A stretch of 64,000 bases of DNA from Rhizobiales bacterium 63-22 (GCA_001898995.1 MKVZ01000016.1:267500-331499), one strand, 5' to 3'; positions 9,747-19,305 are shown, counted from the first letter of the stretch. Made by a program: numbers and translations. Notes: a model not told the origin generated them from the sequence alone.

Positions 9747-10883
9747 ATGAGCGCATCCGGCAGCCATATGGACGATCCCGCGCCCCACGACCGCATTACG
9801 GGCGGCAGCCCATGGCTGCAAGCCGGCAGGCTGGGCTTCCGCGTCCTTTATGCCGTCACCATTCTCGCCGCGCTCGGATGGACCGTATCGAACATCCGCG
9901 AGATCGGCCCGGATTATCAGGCCGTCGTCTACCGCTTCGGGGCGATCGAGCGCATCCGCCCGGCCGGGCTTCTGGTCGCATGGCCGCGCCCCTTCGAGCA
10001 GGTGGCGCTGATCCCCTCGCCGCAGCGCGTTCTGCAACAGCGGGTGGGCAGCGTGCTGCATCCTCTCCCGCCCGCAAAGGCGGCCACGTCGCGGATCAGC
10101 CAGTCCGCCTACGATGTCAATTCCACCGACGAGGATGCGGAGGAACGCGAGGCCTCCGGCGCCGGCGCGCAGCAACAGGCTCCTTCCGACAGCGACTATC
10201 TGCTGACCGGCGATTCCGGCGTGGTGCAACTCGATGTCAACGTATTCTACCGGGTGACGGACGCCTACGACTATGCGCTCCAGCAGGCGCATATCGCGCC
10301 GGCGCTCGACCGGCTGGCAACGCGCAACGCCATCGTGCTTTGCGCCGGGCGCGACCTGGACGGCATCCTCGTCGCCCGGCCCGAACTGGTCGGCTCCGAC
10401 AGCAATGCGGCCGAACAGCGCGAGCGGCTGCGCGCCGAACTGGTCGACGGCATCAACCGCAGCCTCGACGCGCTGAAGGCGGAAGGCGCGGGCCTCGGCA
10501 TCACGGTTGAGCGCGTGGATATCCGCGCGGGTTTGCCCGCCTCCGCCATCGACGCCTTCAACGCCGTGCTGACCGCAAGCCAGCAGGCACGACAGGCGGT
10601 CGCGGATGCCCAGAACCAGGCGGCCAGGACGGCGCAGAACGCGACGCAGGCGGCGAACCAGACCGTGCAGGCGGCGCAGGCCGGCGCCGACGAACGCGTC
10701 GCCCGCGCGAGGGCCGACACGGCGGCCATCGTCAGCCTGGCGCGCGCGAATGGCGGCGACCCGGACGTGGCGCTGCGCCTCTATCGCGAACGTATTGCCG
10801 CGATCCTGTCGCAGGCGAAATCGGTCACGACCGTCGATCCGGCCACGGACCGGCGGCTCATCCTGCAAGGCACGGAAAAATGA
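9747..10883 (+). CDS. Third SPFH/band-7 membrane protein of the operon
   Basis: 378 residues, starting at the ATG one base after the upstream stop. A single membrane segment (about 30-50, LGFRVLYAVTILAALGWTV) is followed by an HflK-type band-7 region (GPDYQAVVYRFGAIERIRPAGLLVAWP), a polar insertion (about 115-150) and a long Ala/Gln-rich helix (QARQAVADAQNQAARTAQ onward) typical of SPFH coiled coils. It ends in an ATGA overlap with the metal ATPase gene (10880-10883). Three different SPFH paralogues in one operon is unusual, since HflK and HflC normally form a pair. Confidence 0.72.
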   Translation: MSASGSHMDDPAPHDRITGGSPWLQAGRLGFRVLYAVTILAALGWTVSNIREIGPDYQAVVYRFGAIERIRPAGLLVAWPRPFEQVALIPSPQRVLQQRVGSVLHPLPPAKAATSRISQSAYDVNSTDEDAEEREASGAGAQQQAPSDSDYLLTGDSGVVQLDVNVFYRVTDAYDYALQQAHIAPALDRLATRNAIVLCAGRDLDGILVARPELVGSDSNAAEQRERLRAELVDGINRSLDALKAEGAGLGITVERVDIRAGLPASAIDAFNAVLTASQQARQAVADAQNQAARTAQNATQAANQTVQAAQAGADERVARARADTAAIVSLARANGGDPDVALRLYRERIAAILSQAKSVTTVDPATDRRLILQGTEK

Positions 10884-12907
10884 GCGACGGCACCGGACAC
10901 GCGCATAGTCACGGCCATGGTCATAGTCATGGACATGGGGGCCACAGCCATGGTCACGGGCACGGCCTGATCGCGCGCGGCGGCGTGCTGACCGGCGAGG
11001 AAAAGCGCATCGCCGCCCGCCAGCTCATCCTCGCCATGGCGGCGGCGGGACTGCTCGTCCTCGGCCTCCTCTGGTCGTGGCTTGCGCCCGGTCAGGAGCA
11101 GGTGGGGCAATTGCTGCTCGGCGCCGCCTCGCTGCTCGTCGCCGTTCCGGTGCTGCTTTCCGCGGTCGCCAGTCTCCGCGATCCGGGCCTGCACGGCGTC
11201 ACTGACCAACTGGTCGCGCTGGCGGTGATCGGGGCATGGGCGACCGGCGATCTCATCACCGCCGCGCTGCTGCCGATCATCATGACTGTCGGCCATGTGC
11301 TGGAGGAGCGCAGCATCGTCGGCTCGCAGGATGCGATAAACGCATTGCGCGACCTAACGCGCAGCCGCGCCCGGCGGCTCTCCCTGAACGGCACGATCAC
11401 GGAAGTGGACAATGGCGCGCTCGTTCCCGGCGACCGCGTCGAGGTTCGCGCCGGGGACCGCATCCCCGCCGACGGCGTGGTGCTGAGCGGCGAGGCGAGC
11501 CTCGACACCGCGCCGATCACAGGCGAATCGGTGCCCGTGGACGCGGTCGCCGGCACGGAGGTCTTCGCCGGGGCGATCAATCTCGACGGGCTTCTGACCG
11601 TCGAGGTCACGCGCACCGGGCCGGACTCGACACTCGGCAACGTCATCGCGCTGATGCAGCAGGCCGAACGCTCCAAGCCGCCGGTGACGCGGCTTCTCGA
11701 CCGCTATGCCGGGCAATATATCGGGCTGGTGCTGACCATCGCGGCGCTGGCATGGTTCATGACCGGCAGCTCGGAAATCATGCTCGCGGTGATCGTCGCG
11801 GCCTGCCCCTGCGCGCTGGTGCTTTCCGCGCCCGCCACGGCAATCGCCGGGGTCGCCGTGGCCGCCCGCCACGGGATACTGGTGCGCGGCTCGGCCTTTC
11901 TGGAGGAACTGGCCGACCTGACCGCGCTCATCGTCGACAAGACCGGCACGCTGACCTATGGCGCGCTGCACTTGCAGGAAATCCGCCCCGCCTCTCCGCA
12001 GATCAGCGAAGAGACGATCCTGCGGCTCGCGGCGAGCCTCGGCGCGGCGAGCAGCCATCCGGTGAGCCGCGCGCTTTCCGCCGCCGTGGCACCGGAGGCG
12101 CGCTATCCGCTCGAAACGGTGCGCGAGCGGCAGGGCTTCGGCGTCGTGGCGGAGACGGCGCACGGGCTTGCCGCGCTCGGACGGCCGGAACTCTTCGCGG
12201 CGCTGCGCATCGCGACACCGCCCGTGCCCGAGAGCGAGGGGCCGGTCGCCGGCCTCTCCCTCAACGGCGAATTTCTCGGCTGGCTGCTTCTCGCCGACCG
12301 GGTGCGGCCGGAAGCGGCGGCGGCGCTCGCCGAACTGCGCGATCTCGGCCTTGGCCGCCAGTTGCTTCTGACCGGCGACCGCAGCGTCGCCGCAACAAGC
12401 GTGGCGGAAAAGGTCGGCATTCCCAACGTCATCGCCCATGCCCTGCCGGAAGACAAGTTCGCCGCCGTCCGCCGCGAGATCGCAGCCGGTTTCCGCCCCA
12501 TGGTGGTCGGCGACGGAATCAACGATTCGCTCGCGCTCAAGGCCGGCGTTGTGGGCGTGGCCATCGGCGCGGGCGGGGCCGACATCGCGCTCGCTTCGGC
12601 CGACGTCATCCTTGTCGGCGCGGACCTGCGGCGGCTCGGCACCTGCCTGCGCCTGAGCCGGCGCTGCCGGCAGATCCTTCAGATCAATGTCCTCATCGGC
12701 CTTGGCTGGACCATCGCCGTGATGGCGCTCGCCATGTTCGGCCTGCTCGGTGCGTCGGGCGCGCTGGTGGCGGCGATCCTGCACAATATGAGCACGCTTC
12801 TGGTGCTTGGCAATGCCGGGCGCCTGCTGCGCTTTCAGGAGGTTCTGGACGGGCGCGCGAAAACCGGCGCGCCGGGTCAAGCTCTTCCGCGCATGACGAA
12901 GAATTGA
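10880..12907 (+). CDS. P1B-type heavy-metal translocating ATPase with His-rich N-terminus
   Basis: 675 residues. The first 30 residues are a His/Gly repeat (HGHGHSHGHGGHSHGHGHG) in place of a Cys-type HMA domain. P-type ATPase motifs are complete: TGES in the actuator, the CPC ion site (Cys309-Pro-Cys311), the phosphorylation motif DKTGTLT (Asp353), TGDRS, and the hinge GDGINDS. The last membrane helix carries HNMST, which is neither the Zn-type nor the Cu(I)-type signature, so the transported metal cannot be named. It is co-translated with three SPFH proteins, which could organise it in the inner membrane. Confidence 0.88.
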   Translation: MSDGTGHAHSHGHGHSHGHGGHSHGHGHGLIARGGVLTGEEKRIAARQLILAMAAAGLLVLGLLWSWLAPGQEQVGQLLLGAASLLVAVPVLLSAVASLRDPGLHGVTDQLVALAVIGAWATGDLITAALLPIIMTVGHVLEERSIVGSQDAINALRDLTRSRARRLSLNGTITEVDNGALVPGDRVEVRAGDRIPADGVVLSGEASLDTAPITGESVPVDAVAGTEVFAGAINLDGLLTVEVTRTGPDSTLGNVIALMQQAERSKPPVTRLLDRYAGQYIGLVLTIAALAWFMTGSSEIMLAVIVAACPCALVLSAPATAIAGVAVAARHGILVRGSAFLEELADLTALIVDKTGTLTYGALHLQEIRPASPQISEETILRLAASLGAASSHPVSRALSAAVAPEARYPLETVRERQGFGVVAETAHGLAALGRPELFAALRIATPPVPESEGPVAGLSLNGEFLGWLLLADRVRPEAAAALAELRDLGLGRQLLLTGDRSVAATSVAEKVGIPNVIAHALPEDKFAAVRREIAAGFRPMVVGDGINDSLALKAGVVGVAIGAGGADIALASADVILVGADLRRLGTCLRLSRRCRQILQINVLIGLGWTIAVMALAMFGLLGASGALVAAILHNMSTLLVLGNAGRLLRFQEVLDGRAKTGAPGQALPRMTKN

Positions 12908-13012
12908 AGGCATTATCGGGGCATAGGGCCCGAAACGGGGCGTTTCCGACGCTATCCGGGCCATGGCGAGGCTGGCCTTTTGCCGCGAATAGTGGTTTAG
13001 AAAGTCCGTTCA

Positions 13013-13088
13013 GCCAGTGGTTTGGTTTTGACATTTGCTCGTCGCTCGATGTCGGATGGGATGCAAATGTGAAATTCGTTCCACTAGC
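13013..13088. repeat. Imperfect palindromic repeat, related to 55174-55250 and 55266-55343
   Basis: About 76 bp with imperfect inverted arms (GCCAGTGGTTTGG... against ...CGTTCCACTAGC). Internally it has TTTTGACATTTGC facing GCAAATGTGAAATT. The loop CTCGTCGCTCGATGTCG matches the loop of the 55266 copy. It sits about 25 bp upstream of the MFS start and may be part of its leader. It is more decayed than the two copies near 55.2 kb. Confidence 0.65.
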
Positions 13089-13114
13089 GGACGAATCCGT
13101 GGAATGGAACAGAA

Positions 13115-14554
13115 ATGACGACCGGTCTCCATACGGAAACGGCGACTGTAGAACAGCGCGCGCCTGCGGCAAGCGGCGATAGCAACTTCAGGATCATCGC
13201 CCTCATCGTCGCGAGTTCGATGCTGATGGAACAGCTCGACGCGACCATTCTGGCTACAGCGCTGCCCGCCATGGCGCATGATTTCGGGGTCGGCGCGCCG
13301 TCAATGAGCATCGCGCTGACCTCCTACCTGCTGAGCCTCGCGATCTTCATTCCCGCCAGCGGCAAGATCGCCGACCGCTACGGCACGCGCACCGTCTTCC
13401 GCGCGGCAATCGCCATCTTCATCCTCGGTTCCATCCTGTGCGCGCAGGCACCCTCGCTGCCCTTTCTGGTCGCCGCGCGGCTGCTGCAAGGCATGGGCGG
13501 TGCCATGATGCTGCCGGTCGGCCGTCTGGTGCTGATCCGCTCCGTCGAGCGCAAGAACCTGATCTCGGCGATGTCGTGGATGCTCGTCCCCGCGCTGATG
13601 GGGCCGATCCTCGGTCCCCCCGTGGGCGGCCTGTTCGTGACGCTGCTCGACTGGCGCTGGATTTTCTATATCAACGTGCCGATCGGCATTATCGGCATGA
13701 TCCTCGTCTCGATCCATATCCGCGAGTTCAAAAGCCCGACGCGCGAGCCGTTCGATTTCGTCGGCCTCGTGCTTTCGGGCGTGGCGCTGGGCGCGCTTTT
13801 GTTCGCGCTGGAAAACGCGAGCAATACCGGCGGCGGCCGGCTGGCGCTGGAATGCCTCGTCCTCGGGGTGGTCTTCGGCATCGCCGCCATCGTCCATTCG
13901 CGCCGCCACCCCGCGCCGATGCTGGACTTTTCGCTGCTGCGGATCGAAAGCTTCGGAACCTCGCTCATCGCCGGCTCGATCACGCGCATCACGCAGGGCG
14001 CGCATCCCTATCTGCTGCCTTTGATGCTGCAAGTCGGCTTCGGCCTCTCCGCCGTGACGGCGGGCAACATGGTGCTGGCCACCGCGCTCGGCGCTCTCGG
14101 CATGAAGGCTGTCGCGCCGCGCATCCTGCGCCGGTTCGGTTTCCGCTCCTCCCTCGTCGTCAACGGCGTTTGTTCGGCCTGCGGCTATGCGATCTGCGGC
14201 TTCTTCACACCCGAATGGCCGCACTGGCTGATCTTCGTCATTCTGTTCATGTCGGGCTTCTCGATGTCGTTCCAGTTCACGGCCTACAATACGGTCGCCT
14301 ACGACAAGGTCGACGAAAAGCGCATGAGTTCGGCCAACAGCTTCTATTCCACCTTCCAGCAGCTCATGCTGTCGATGGGGGTTTGCACGGCGGCGCTGAC
14401 GCTGCATGCATCCATGACCGTCAGCGGCCACAGCGTGCCCAAGCCCTCCGATTTTTCGGTGGCCTTCTTCGTCGTGACCGCCATTTCCCTGACCGCCACC
14501 TTCTGGAACCTGCGCTTCTCGAAGACGGCAGGCGAGCAGATGCGCGGAAAATAA
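13115..14554 (+). CDS. MFS transporter, DHA2 (EmrB/QacA) type drug exporter
   Basis: 479 residues with repeated hydrophobic segments. Family motifs are present: LDATILATALPAMA in the first helix, motif A GKIADRYGTRTVF between helices 2 and 3, and motif C GPILGPPVGG in helix 5. These are proton-driven drug exporters of the inner membrane; the substrate is not predictable. It is preceded by a palindromic repeat and followed by the DNA ligase gene on the same strand. No adaptor (EmrA-like) gene is adjacent. Confidence 0.87.
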   Translation: MTTGLHTETATVEQRAPAASGDSNFRIIALIVASSMLMEQLDATILATALPAMAHDFGVGAPSMSIALTSYLLSLAIFIPASGKIADRYGTRTVFRAAIAIFILGSILCAQAPSLPFLVAARLLQGMGGAMMLPVGRLVLIRSVERKNLISAMSWMLVPALMGPILGPPVGGLFVTLLDWRWIFYINVPIGIIGMILVSIHIREFKSPTREPFDFVGLVLSGVALGALLFALENASNTGGGRLALECLVLGVVFGIAAIVHSRRHPAPMLDFSLLRIESFGTSLIAGSITRITQGAHPYLLPLMLQVGFGLSAVTAGNMVLATALGALGMKAVAPRILRRFGFRSSLVVNGVCSACGYAICGFFTPEWPHWLIFVILFMSGFSMSFQFTAYNTVAYDKVDEKRMSSANSFYSTFQQLMLSMGVCTAALTLHASMTVSGHSVPKPSDFSVAFFVVTAISLTATFWNLRFSKTAGEQMRGK

Positions 14555-14631
14555 GCAGACCCTGCCGATCCCGCCGGCATTCCATTTCGCGCGAAAAGCA
14601 CCATGTAACCTGCTATAATATGGGACAATGG

Positions 14632-16251
14632 ATGCGCGCTTTCGCCGAACTTCTCGACCGTCTGGTGCTGACGCCGCAACGCAATGGCAAATTGCGGCTT
14701 CTCGCCGATTATTTCCGGACCGCGCCCGACCCGGATCGCGGGCTGGCGCTGGCGGCGATCACCCGCGACCTCGAATTGCAGAGCGTCAAGCCCGCCATGC
14801 TGCGCGCCCTGATCGGCGAGCGCAGCGATCCCCTGCTTTTCGCCTATTCCTACGATTATGTCGGCGATCTGGCCGAGACGATCTCGCTGATCTGGCCGGG
14901 AGAAAACGAAACGGCGCCCGAAACCGATCTGCCGCTGCATGTCGTCGTGCATGACTTGCAGCGCGCGTCGCGCCGCGAGGGGCCGCTTCTGGTCGCGGGA
15001 TGGCTGGATATGCTCGGCGTTTCGGAGCGCTACGCGCTTCTGAAGCTGGTGACGGGCGGCCTGCGCATCGGGGTTTCGGCGCGTCTGGCCAAGCAGGCGC
15101 TGGCGGATTTCGGCGGCGTGGATGTGAGCGAGATCGAGGAACTCTGGCATGGGCAGGCGGCGCCTTACGAAGCGCTGTTCGCATGGCTGGAAGGCCGCGG
15201 CGAAAAGCCCGCGTCGAGCGCCGCCGCGCCTTTCCGCCCCGTCATGCTGGCGACCGCGCTGGACGAGGCGGAGTTTCCCGCGCTCGACCCGTCGGCCTAC
15301 AGCGCGGAGTGGAAATGGGACGGCATCCGCGTGCAGGCGGTGGCGGAAAAGGGCGTGCGGCGGCTCTATTCGCGCACCGGCGACGATATTTCCGGCACTT
15401 TTCCCGATATTCTGGAGGCCATGGATTTCGAGGGAGCGATCGACGGCGAACTGCTGGTGGGCCATCACGGCGAGACGGGCCTCGAAACGGCGTCCTTCTC
15501 CGATCTCCAGCAAAGGCTGAACCGCAAGACGGTGACGGCGAAGCAGTTGCGTGACCATCCGGCCTTCATCCGCGCCTATGACCTTCTGCACGCGGGCAGC
15601 CAGCAGGCAGGCGAGGATCTGCGGGGGCTGCCCTTTTCCGAACGCCGCGAGCGGCTGGAAGCCTTCGTGGCCGGGCTCGATCCGCACCGCTTCGACCTGT
15701 CGCCGGTCCTGTCCTTCTCCGATTTCGACGAACTGGCGAAACTGCGCGCCGATCCGCCCCATCCGGTCATCGAGGGCATCATGCTGAAGCGCCGCGACAG
15801 CGCCTATCTGGCCGGACGCCCCAAAGGGCCGTGGTTCAAATGGAAGCGCGATCCCTTCACGGTGGACGCGGTGGTGGTCTATGCGCAGCGCGGCCACGGC
15901 AAGCGCTCCGGCTATTATTCGGATTTCACCTTCTCGGTATGGACCGGGCCGGAAAGCGATCCGGTGCTGGTGCCCGTCGGCAAGGCCTATTTCGGCTTCA
16001 CCGACGAGGAACTGAAGCTGCTCGACCGTTTCGTGCGCGAGAACACCACCGAGCGTTTCGGCCCGGTGCGCGCGGTGCGCGCCGAGCCGGATCACGGGCT
16101 GGTGGTGGAAGTGGCCTTCGAGGGGCTCAACCGCTCCACGAGGCATAAATCCGGCGTCGCCATGCGCTTTCCGCGCTTCTCGCGCCTGCGCTGGGACAAG
16201 CCGCCCCGCGAGGCGGACCGGCTTGAAACGCTGGAAAAGCTCTTGGATTAG
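14632..16251 (+). CDS. ATP-dependent DNA ligase (ligase-associated repair set)
   Basis: 539 residues beginning MRAFAELLDRLVLTPQRNGK, which matches the family N-terminus; an ATG at 14620 is less likely, and the long upstream frame is a shadow of the MFS gene. The adenylated lysine is Lys228 in EWKWDGIR (KxDG motif I). Further nucleotidyltransferase motifs are LYSRTGDDISG, FEGAIDGELL and EGIMLKRRDSAY, with GPWFKWKRDPF as motif V and an OB-fold C-terminus. It seals DNA ends and normally sits directly after the MBL exonuclease gene; here the two are 8 kb apart. It ends 7 bp from the convergent permease gene. Confidence 0.9.
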   Translation: MRAFAELLDRLVLTPQRNGKLRLLADYFRTAPDPDRGLALAAITRDLELQSVKPAMLRALIGERSDPLLFAYSYDYVGDLAETISLIWPGENETAPETDLPLHVVVHDLQRASRREGPLLVAGWLDMLGVSERYALLKLVTGGLRIGVSARLAKQALADFGGVDVSEIEELWHGQAAPYEALFAWLEGRGEKPASSAAAPFRPVMLATALDEAEFPALDPSAYSAEWKWDGIRVQAVAEKGVRRLYSRTGDDISGTFPDILEAMDFEGAIDGELLVGHHGETGLETASFSDLQQRLNRKTVTAKQLRDHPAFIRAYDLLHAGSQQAGEDLRGLPFSERRERLEAFVAGLDPHRFDLSPVLSFSDFDELAKLRADPPHPVIEGIMLKRRDSAYLAGRPKGPWFKWKRDPFTVDAVVVYAQRGHGKRSGYYSDFTFSVWTGPESDPVLVPVGKAYFGFTDEELKLLDRFVRENTTERFGPVRAVRAEPDHGLVVEVAFEGLNRSTRHKSGVAMRFPRFSRLRWDKPPREADRLETLEKLLD

Positions 16252-16258
16252 CTGCCGC

Positions 16259-17731
16259 TTAGGCTGTTTCCTCCCCGGTCGTCTCCGCCGCCGGCGTGTG
16301 GTCGGCAAGGATCAGGTTGAGCACGATGGCGCAGATGCCGCCCGTCGCCACGCCGGAGCTGAGCACGTCGGCAACCGCGCTCGGCATGAACTTGACGATC
16401 TCCGGCACCTGCGACACGCCCAGACCCAGCCCCAGCGATATGGCGAGGATCAGGAGCGCGCGCCGGTCCAGCCGGCTTTCGGCGATGATCTGGATGCCTG
16501 CCGCCGCAACGGCGCCGAACATGACGATGACCGCCCCGCCGAGCACGGATTCCGGTATCGATTGCAGGATGCCGCTGACGCGCGGGAAAAGCCCGAGGAT
16601 GACGAGGAAGCCGGCGATATACATGCCGACATAGCGGCTGGCGATGCCAGTCAGTTGGATCACGCCGTTGTTCTGCGCGAAGACCGAGCTTGGAAAGGTG
16701 TTGAAGACACCGGCGAGCGTGGAGTTGACGCCGTTGACCAGCACGCCGCCCTTGATGCGCTCGAGCCATACCTTGCCCTGCACCGGCTGCTTGGAAATCT
16801 TGGACGTGGCGGTGATGTCGCCGATGGCCTCCAGCGACGTCACCAGATAGATGACGATCATCGGCGCGAACAGGGCCCATGAAAAGGACAGGCCGAAATG
16901 CAGCGGCGTCGGCACGTGAATCCATTCGCCGCCCGCCGATGCCTTGGACAGGTCGAGCACGCCCATCGCCGCCGCGACGATGCAGCCCACCGCCAGCGCG
17001 ATGACCAGAGCGGCACTCCTGATCCATATGTTCGGCAGGCGGTTGAGGACGATGATCGTCAGCAGCACGACGCCGGAGAGCGTGAGGTTGGTGGCGTTGC
17101 CGAAGGTGCCGTTGCTCATGGCGCCGAAGCCGCCGCCCATGCTGATCAGGCCGACCTTGATGAGGGTGAGGCCGATCAGCAGCACGACGATGCCCGTCAC
17201 CAGCGGCGGAATCAGCCTCTGCACATAGGGGAGAATCCGCGATATGGCGATCTCGATGAAGGAGCCCGCAATGACGACGCCGAAGATCGCGGCCATGACG
17301 GCCTCGGCCGGCGTTCCGGCCTTCACCATCATCACGCCGCCGGCGATCATCGGCCCGACGAAGTTGAAGCTCGTGCCCTGCACGATCAACAGCCCTGCCC
17401 CCAGCGGTCCGACCCTATAGCATTGCAGGAACGTCGCTATGCCCGAAATGACCAGCGACATGGAAAGGATGAGATTGGTGTCGCGCGGCGAGACGCCGAT
17501 GGCCTGACAGATCAGCAGGCCCGGCGTGACGATCGGCACGATGATCGCCAGAAGGTGCTGCAACGCGGCCAGAGCGGCCATGGCCGGCGAAGGACGGTCC
17601 TCCACGCCGAAGACGAGCCCGCCGCCATTCGCCGTGCCGCCCGCGACTTCGGAGGTCGGACGCCCGCCCCACTGGTAATGGGGGGCCTGCGCCGCCTTTT
17701 TATCCGCCGCCTCAGGATATTCGCTTTCCAT
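16259..17731 (-). CDS. NCS2 nucleobase permease, probably uric acid/xanthine type
   Basis: 490 residues from the ATG at 17731, which has a GGGGAGAGG ribosome site about 10 bp upstream; a start 7 codons earlier (17752) has no such site. About 14 hydrophobic segments. NCS2 motifs are VQGTSFNFVGP in helix 3, TSLEAIGDITATS in helix 8, and NTFPSSVFAQNNGVIQLTG in helix 10. The last is the pattern of xanthine/uric acid permeases rather than uracil permeases. It should import a purine by proton symport. No purine catabolism genes are adjacent, so the exact substrate is open. Confidence 0.85.
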   Translation of the reverse strand: MESEYPEAADKKAAQAPHYQWGGRPTSEVAGGTANGGGLVFGVEDRPSPAMAALAALQHLLAIIVPIVTPGLLICQAIGVSPRDTNLILSMSLVISGIATFLQCYRVGPLGAGLLIVQGTSFNFVGPMIAGGVMMVKAGTPAEAVMAAIFGVVIAGSFIEIAISRILPYVQRLIPPLVTGIVVLLIGLTLIKVGLISMGGGFGAMSNGTFGNATNLTLSGVVLLTIIVLNRLPNIWIRSAALVIALAVGCIVAAAMGVLDLSKASAGGEWIHVPTPLHFGLSFSWALFAPMIVIYLVTSLEAIGDITATSKISKQPVQGKVWLERIKGGVLVNGVNSTLAGVFNTFPSSVFAQNNGVIQLTGIASRYVGMYIAGFLVILGLFPRVSGILQSIPESVLGGAVIVMFGAVAAAGIQIIAESRLDRRALLILAISLGLGLGVSQVPEIVKFMPSAVADVLSSGVATGGICAIVLNLILADHTPAAETTGEETA

Positions 17732-17832
17732 ATCGGTTCCTCTCCCCGACACCCATTTCCCCGGTGCCGCTCCATGGCATTATCGTTCCCGGCGCATCGT
17801 GGCAGACGGGCTGTACAATCTATCAATAACCG

Positions 17833-17857
17833 GGCGGGAACGGTCAAGTACCGCCCG
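17833..17857 (-). terminator. Possible hairpin terminator downstream of the unknown membrane protein gene
   Basis: A 7-bp stem (near 17831-17837 and 17851-17857, CGGGCGG/CCGCCCG) with a 13-nt loop lies between the stop of the 17890-18990 gene and the start of the permease. On the minus strand it is followed by GGTTATTGATAG, which is weakly U-rich. Weak evidence only. Confidence 0.3.
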
Positions 17858-17889
17858 CCGCCGTCCACCGGTCGATAAATGCAAGGTGA

Positions 17890-18990
17890 TCAGTTGGCCG
17901 TGGTGGAGACGCGAATCTCGTAGAGATCGACCCCTCGCCCGGTTCCGCCGAGATCGGAAGTGATGGTGATGCTGCCGGCGCCGCTGGCCTGCTTGCCGGA
18001 AAAATCGATATCGAACAGGAAATCGTTGGGCGCTTCGGTCACATCGTAGCGCCTGCGGTCGCAATTGCCGAGACTGCCGAAATCGCAACTGACCGACATC
18101 TGGGTCGGCGTGCCGCCCTCCACCTTGGCGACGATGTCGAAAGTGGCCTTCTTGCCGGCGATCTGGTCGAGAATGCCTTCGCCCACATCGAAGCTGACCG
18201 TGTCCTCCGGTCCCGGAGAACGCAACCGGGCGAAACTGCGCGTGCCGTCGCGCATGAGATCCGCCGTGGCGCGTCCATGCACGGTCATGCGGGTGGCTTC
18301 CGCCGGGTTGAAGATGGTGATCCATCTGGTGCCGCCCGGCTCCTCGCCGTTCTTGAGCGGCGGCATGCTGGCATCACGCAGCGGATTGGCCGCCTGCGAA
18401 CCGTCAAGATCGGAAAAACTGTTATAGAGCGAATAGCCGATCATGGCCGCGACGGCCAGCACCAGAGCCGGAATGCCATAGCTGTAGAAGGGCGAATGAG
18501 GTTTCTTGCCCTTCTGTCCGCCGCGGCGCCCGGCGCCCTTGCGCGAGACGCCGTCCTCGTAGGCGGAATCGGCCTTCGCTCGCTGCTTGCGGCCGGAATC
18601 GCGCATGGAAGCATCACGGTTGGGAGCATCGCGCACGGGAGCGCGGATATCGCCGCTGTCCAGCCTTGCGTCCGACGTGCCTGCCGCCATGATATCGCCC
18701 AGCACCGGATCGTCCATATGCGGTTGCGACGGCTCATGGGGCGTATCGAGCGACGGCTCGGCCCGATCTTCCGCCTGCCTGCCGGCAGAGAATTCCTCTT
18801 CGATCGCGGAAATGGCCTCTTTCAGCCTGAGGCGGCGCTGCTCCTTCTGCGCATCGCTCAGCGAGGCATTGACGGCCAGCGCACGCTCATGCGCGCCCCA
18901 GGCGGATTCGTAGATACGCTGGCGAGCCGCCGGGTTGCCGGCATCCGTCTTGGCGAAGGCATTCCTGATCGCGCGTTCGATACTTTCCAA
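17890..18990 (-). CDS. Single-pass membrane protein of unknown function
   Basis: 366 residues; the apparent start is TTG and the N-terminus is uncertain. Residues 1-75 are charged and helical (AWGAHERALAVNASLSDAQKEQRRLRLKE). A low-complexity basic/acidic linker follows (about 80-170, GAGRRGGQKGKKP), then one membrane helix (about 175-195, YGIPALVLAVAAMIGYSLY). The C-terminal extracytoplasmic domain (about 230-366) looks beta-rich, with two Cys (VSCDFGSLGNC) that could form a disulfide. I do not recognise a named family. The layout suggests an inner-membrane anchor with a periplasmic binding domain. Confidence 0.7.
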   Translation of the reverse strand: MESIERAIRNAFAKTDAGNPAARQRIYESAWGAHERALAVNASLSDAQKEQRRLRLKEAISAIEEEFSAGRQAEDRAEPSLDTPHEPSQPHMDDPVLGDIMAAGTSDARLDSGDIRAPVRDAPNRDASMRDSGRKQRAKADSAYEDGVSRKGAGRRGGQKGKKPHSPFYSYGIPALVLAVAAMIGYSLYNSFSDLDGSQAANPLRDASMPPLKNGEEPGGTRWITIFNPAEATRMTVHGRATADLMRDGTRSFARLRSPGPEDTVSFDVGEGILDQIAGKKATFDIVAKVEGGTPTQMSVSCDFGSLGNCDRRRYDVTEAPNDFLFDIDFSGKQASGAGSITITSDLGGTGRGVDLYEIRVSTTAN

Positions 18991-19305
18991 AGCCCGTTCT
19001 TTCCATGTTCCCGTTTCGCCGATCCCAAAAGCCCGCCATGCAGGACGACGCTCTCCGGGCTTCGACGAAATTATCGTATTTTACGTCCAAGTGGAATCAC
19101 TCGACGTCGCACGAATGCGATAAAGCAAAGCGATCGAATAAGGCATTTATCCGCCCTGCATCCGTCTTGGCTACCCGCACGAATACAGGATTCGTCGGAT
19201 ATTGGCCAATGATGGCATTTTCCCCGTAGTTTCACCGCATCGTGTCCGGCGCCGCCCGGTCCGCCTTCTTTGCTGTTGCCCTTCCGATGGGTCGTGCTAG
19301 AAATA

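Noticed and set aside
11236..13182. 648-codon frame overlapping the metal ATPase
   Set aside because: The ATPase frame has CPC, DKTGT and GDGIND motifs; this one is Arg-rich and runs into the palindromic repeat region.
13438..14631. Upstream extension of the ligase frame through the MFS gene
   Set aside because: The MFS transporter in the other frame has full family motifs. The conserved ligase N-terminus MRAFAELLDRL begins at 14632.
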